DNA from: Acetobacter lovaniensis
Lineage (GTDB): Bacteria; Pseudomonadota; Alphaproteobacteria; Acetobacterales; Acetobacteraceae
Direction of reading: 5' to 3'
DNA length: 64,000 nucleotides
Assembly (NCBI RefSeq): GCF_014207635.1
Contig: NZ_JACHIE010000007.1
Coordinates: 62,001-126,000 of the forward strand
A model generated the notes under the pieces. It did not search any database. It saw only the letters and a program-made list of their open reading frames with translations, and was not told the DNA's origin. Below are positions 61,378-64,000 of the stretch, in pieces. How positions within the stretch are numbered: the stretch's first letter is position 1; each line of letters opens with the position of its first letter. The position numbers were made by a program, and so were the translations under genes.

Positions 61378-61776
61378 ATGAAAGATAAAACCCTGACACG
61401 GCCTCCACGTTCCGTCGCCAGTCGTCCGCAGGTCGTGCAAACGGCTGGGGGCTTTGAGCTTGCCGGGCTGCATGCCCCCCAGTTCCGGGGGGTAGACCTT
61501 GCCGACCAGTGCCGGGCTGCCTTTGAAGAGGCAATAAGTTTGCTGGAGCCGCATGACCTGACATTGCGCGATGTCAGCCGCATTGTCTGCCATATTGCGG
61601 ATGCGGATGAATTTCCTGCCAGTTTTCCGGTTTTCCGCCAGTTTTTTCCCGCCACATCACCGGGTATGACCATGATGTGGCTTAAGGATGCCCCCTCTTC
61701 GGCACCCAAGATCATGGTTGATCTGATTATCAGCCTGCCGGAAGAGGAAGACATGGGGGTGGCGGCCGGGTTCTGA
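61378..61776 (+). CDS. Rid-superfamily protein (YjgF/RidA-like)
   Basis: This 132-residue protein carries GGFELAGLHAPQFRGVDLADQCRAAFEEAISLLEPHDLTLRDVSRIVCHIADADEFPASFPVFRQFFPATSPGMTMMWL, matching the Rid pattern of a helix, dVv..tvyl.d..dF and a fFp..sPa strand. The ending KIMVDLIISLPEE has an acidic rather than RidA-type end, and the carboxylate-binding arginine is not obvious, so activity is uncertain. It starts at 61378 or GTG 61375. Convergent with chvG, it stands where hprK usually is in related genomes. Confidence 0.8.
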   Translation: MKDKTLTRPPRSVASRPQVVQTAGGFELAGLHAPQFRGVDLADQCRAAFEEAISLLEPHDLTLRDVSRIVCHIADADEFPASFPVFRQFFPATSPGMTMMWLKDAPSSAPKIMVDLIISLPEEEDMGVAAGF

Positions 61777-61797
61777 CCTTGCAGGACCTGTCCTTGT

Positions 61798-63579
61798 CTA
61801 GCGTGGCGGCAGGCTGAGCACGCGGGGAAGTTCAATAATGAACCGGGCCCCGCTTATGCCCCCCTTGCGGTCATGCAGGTTTTCCACCGCAATGCTGCCG
61901 TGCAATGCCTCTATGATCTGGCGGCTGATGGACAGGCCAAGGCCCGAATGCTGGCCAAAGTTCTCGCTTTTGGGGCGTTCTGAATAAAAGCGGTCAAAAA
62001 TGGAATCCAGCTTGGCCTGAGGAATCCCCGGCCCCTGATCCGAGACGGAAATACGGACCATTTTACCATTGGCCGCGGCATGCAGGGTAATCTGCCCATT
62101 GGGTGGAGAAAACGATATGGCATTGCCGATCAGGTTACGCAGCACCTGCACCAGACGGTCTTCTACCGCCAGAGCGGTCAACGGGTGTTCGGGGGTGTCA
62201 TCGTGCACATCAGTCACCATGACCGGCTGCCCGTCCTGACGGGTGGCCTGATGAATTTCCGTCAGAACAGCCAGCAGCGGGCCAACTGCTACGGGGCGGG
62301 CCTTGGCGCGCGACATTTCCGCATCCAGTCGGCTGGCGTCGGAAATATCGGTAATCAGCCGGTCCAGCCTGCGCACGTCATCATTGATAATGGTCAGCAG
62401 GCGGCGCTGCTGGTTGAGGTCCTCTATGCGCAGCAGGGTTTCGATCGCGGAGCGGATGGAGGTCAGCGGATTTTTGATCTCGTGGCTGACATCAGCCGCA
62501 AAGCGTTCAATGGCATCCATGCGCTTCCACAACGCCTGTGCGCTGGCCTGCAGGGCGCGGGCGACATCACCAATTTCGTCCCGTCGGGCCAGCAGGCGCG
62601 CGGGCACCGTGCCTGTGCGCCCCGTGGTGTCCCGCATGACCTGTGCCGAGGCCGCCAGTCGCAGCAAGGGCCGCGCAATGGTGAGCGACAGATACCACGA
62701 CAGCAGGACCGTCAGCACCAGAGCCAGAAAGAAGAGCGAGAGAATGGTCGAGCGGATGGCAAATAACGAGCGATCGACCTGCGAGGCCACACGGGTCAGC
62801 TGGATCACGCCAACTGTCCAGCCATCGCGCATGACGGGTTCAGCCACCGTAATAATCAGCCTGCCGCGGGATGTGCGGCGGATATAGGGCGGGGCTTCAG
62901 GCGGTGGGTGGTCCGTGCCGTCAAGGCGCTGTGGGCGGTCCGGGCGGTCGGGAATATCTTCCTCATCGGTATTGAGGGTGACAATGCTCGGATTATGGCC
63001 AGACCACAGCCACGTTAAAAACCGCTCGTAAATGCCGGGCTGGAACGCGGGGGGGAAGGGAATGGTATGGGAGTGGAAGTGGTGTGGCTCCGGTGGCGTG
63101 TCCAGCGTGTCGGCTACATCGATCAGATTGTCCGCGACCAGCCGCCCATCGGGGCCAAACAGGCGGGCATGCGCGTTGGGGCTTGGTTCAGTCAGGCGCT
63201 GAAGGAGGGGGCGGGCCAGTGCCGCTTCCAGTTCATACCCACGGTCCTGTAGCTGGGCGGCGTGGGGGTGGATGGCGCGTACAGCACTCTGCCCCAGCGC
63301 TCCGGCGTAAATGCGGGCCTGCTCGCGCAGGGCGGTGACCTCGGTCGTCAGCAGGCTGTTGCGGAACTGGTTAAGGAACAGCACCGTAAGCCCCAGCAAG
63401 GCCAGTGGCAGGATATTGACCAGCAGCACACGGCGCATGAGGGGAGAAATCAGCCGGGTGCGGGACGCCTGATAGGCCGCCGTGGCTTCCACCCCGCCAT
63501 TATGCGGACGCTGGCCGGGTATGCGCAGGCTGCGGGCCTGCGCATACAGATGCGTCAGCAGGGGGGGGCGGTTGCTCAT
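61798..63579 (-). CDS. chvG: Sensor histidine kinase ChvG (ExoS-type)
   Basis: This 593-residue inner-membrane kinase has an N-terminal cytosolic tail, a first helix (VLLVNILPLALLGLTVLFL), a periplasmic sensor domain of about 200 residues, a second helix (STILSLFFLALVLTVLLSWYLSL) and a HAMP region. The H box is ADVSHEIKNPLTSIRSAIETL, with the N, G1 and G2 boxes NLIGNAISFSPP, VSDQGPGIPQAKLDSIFDRFY and GLGLSISRQI. ChvG/ChvI responds to acid and envelope stress in Alphaproteobacteria. Its stop lies 21 bp from the convergent Rid gene. Confidence 0.94.
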   Translation of the reverse strand: MSNRPPLLTHLYAQARSLRIPGQRPHNGGVEATAAYQASRTRLISPLMRRVLLVNILPLALLGLTVLFLNQFRNSLLTTEVTALREQARIYAGALGQSAVRAIHPHAAQLQDRGYELEAALARPLLQRLTEPSPNAHARLFGPDGRLVADNLIDVADTLDTPPEPHHFHSHTIPFPPAFQPGIYERFLTWLWSGHNPSIVTLNTDEEDIPDRPDRPQRLDGTDHPPPEAPPYIRRTSRGRLIITVAEPVMRDGWTVGVIQLTRVASQVDRSLFAIRSTILSLFFLALVLTVLLSWYLSLTIARPLLRLAASAQVMRDTTGRTGTVPARLLARRDEIGDVARALQASAQALWKRMDAIERFAADVSHEIKNPLTSIRSAIETLLRIEDLNQQRRLLTIINDDVRRLDRLITDISDASRLDAEMSRAKARPVAVGPLLAVLTEIHQATRQDGQPVMVTDVHDDTPEHPLTALAVEDRLVQVLRNLIGNAISFSPPNGQITLHAAANGKMVRISVSDQGPGIPQAKLDSIFDRFYSERPKSENFGQHSGLGLSISRQIIEALHGSIAVENLHDRKGGISGARFIIELPRVLSLPPR

Positions 63580-63588
63580 GCCCTTGGG

Positions 63589-64000
63589 TCAGTCTTCCTT
63601 GTAGCGGTAGCCAATGCCGTACAGGGTTTCGATCTGGTTGAAATCATCATCCACCTGCCGGAATTTTTTGCGGACCCGCTTGATGTGGCTATCAATGGTG
63701 CGGTCATCCACATACACGGTGTCTCCGTAGGCCGCATCAATCAACTGGTCGCGGGATTTGACCAGACCGGGGCGCTGCGCAAGGGTCTTGACCAGCAGGA
63801 ACTCGGTTACGGTCAGGGGGACATCCTCCCCTTTCCATGTGCATTTGTGGCGCAGTTCATCAAGCGAGAGATTGCCGCGTGTGAGTGCGCCCCCGCCTGT
63901 GGGCGCGCCATTGGCTTCCGCCCGGCTGACCTCGTTGCGGCGCAGCAGGGCGCGAATGCGCTCCAGCAGCAGGCGCTGGGAGAAGGGCTTGGTAATATAG
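63589..64000 (-). CDS. chvI: Response regulator ChvI, C-terminal part (gene enters from the right edge)
   Basis: Only the C-terminal part of about 136 codons is visible. It begins in the receiver domain end, where [21 protein letters not shown] carries the KPF lysine motif, and ends in an OmpR/PhoB-type winged-helix DNA-binding domain: [49 protein letters not shown] and [42 protein letters not shown]. It is cotranscribed with chvG, its partner kinase, 10 bp away. The aspartate phosphorylation site lies outside the window. Confidence 0.93.
   Translation of the reverse strand, partial: YITKPFSQRLLLERIRALLRRNEVSRAEANGAPTGGGALTRGNLSLDELRHKCTWKGEDVPLTVTEFLLVKTLAQRPGLVKSRDQLIDAAYGDTVYVDDRTIDSHIKRVRKKFRQVDDDFNQIETLYGIGYRYKED

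Overview
The window is a continuous stretch of ordinary chromosome from an alphaproteobacterium, most likely an acetic acid bacterium (Acetobacteraceae, Acetobacter-like). This placement is inferred from protein character and gene neighbourhoods: ChvG/ChvI with RapZ, an NDUFA12-type complex I accessory protein next to MlaD and DUF2155, class I FbaB next to a ThiE-like protein, and ZapA/6S RNA/5-formyl-THF cyclo-ligase. The LexA-type site upstream of dinB (GTTC-N7-GTTC) is also the alphaproteobacterial form. I saw no insertion sequence, prophage, CRISPR array, integrase, rRNA operon or plasmid function. Both ends cut a gene: oxyR on the left and chvI on the right.

Layout. 1-2.2 kb: oxyR diverges from ahpC-ahpD, a peroxide-defence unit with a mycobacterial-type AhpC/AhpD pair. 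2.3-4.4 kb: tRNA-Asp, a LigB-type dioxygenase, inorganic pyrophosphatase and a CAT-anticodon tRNA (probably tRNA-Ile2). 4.4-9.3 kb: EttA, a GNAT acetyltransferase, MlaC and MlaA (outer-membrane lipid asymmetry) and a DjlA-like co-chaperone. 9.4-15 kb: a PanE-like reductase, a PhzF-like protein and the queuosine operon queA-tgt-queG, which ends in a ribbon-helix-helix protein. 15-25 kb: a 70-residue orphan, a PEBP protein, an orphan TPR/glycosyltransferase-like protein, a methylene-THF reductase-like protein with FolD, a FemAB-like protein, RidA, a stand-alone TSCPD protein, NDUFA12, MlaD and DUF2155. 25-36 kb: trehalose synthesis (otsB-otsA) with dsbB, a NUDIX hydrolase, an aldo/keto reductase, UvrB, a 2OG oxygenase, an M16 protease and an outer-membrane protein.

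37-45.9 kb: dinB with a LexA site, a small membrane protein under a Fur-like site, pyrD-HAD-NUDIX, a YmdB phosphoesterase, then 5-FTHF cyclo-ligase, 6S RNA and zapA, followed by FbaB and a ThiE-like protein. 45.9-53 kb: two lipoproteins, the divergent EF-P modification genes epmA/epmB, gamma-glutamyltransferase, methionine aminopeptidase and a D,D-carboxypeptidase. 53.5-64 kb: clpS-clpA, a DUF3465 protein, a soluble chemoreceptor-like protein, PPK2, YqgE, RapZ, a Rid protein and ChvG-ChvI.

Functional themes are oxidative and envelope stress (OxyR/Ahp, Mla, ChvGI, trehalose), translation quality (EttA, queuosine, EpmAB, tRNAs), proteostasis (ClpSA, DjlA, Map, M16), DNA damage (UvrB, DinB) and folate/one-carbon metabolism (FolD, MTHFR-like, 5-FTHF cyclo-ligase). 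The non-routine signals are the 6S RNA overlapping two coding regions, the LexA and Fur-like sites, several long perfect inverted repeats, and a handful of orphan or unusually built proteins.
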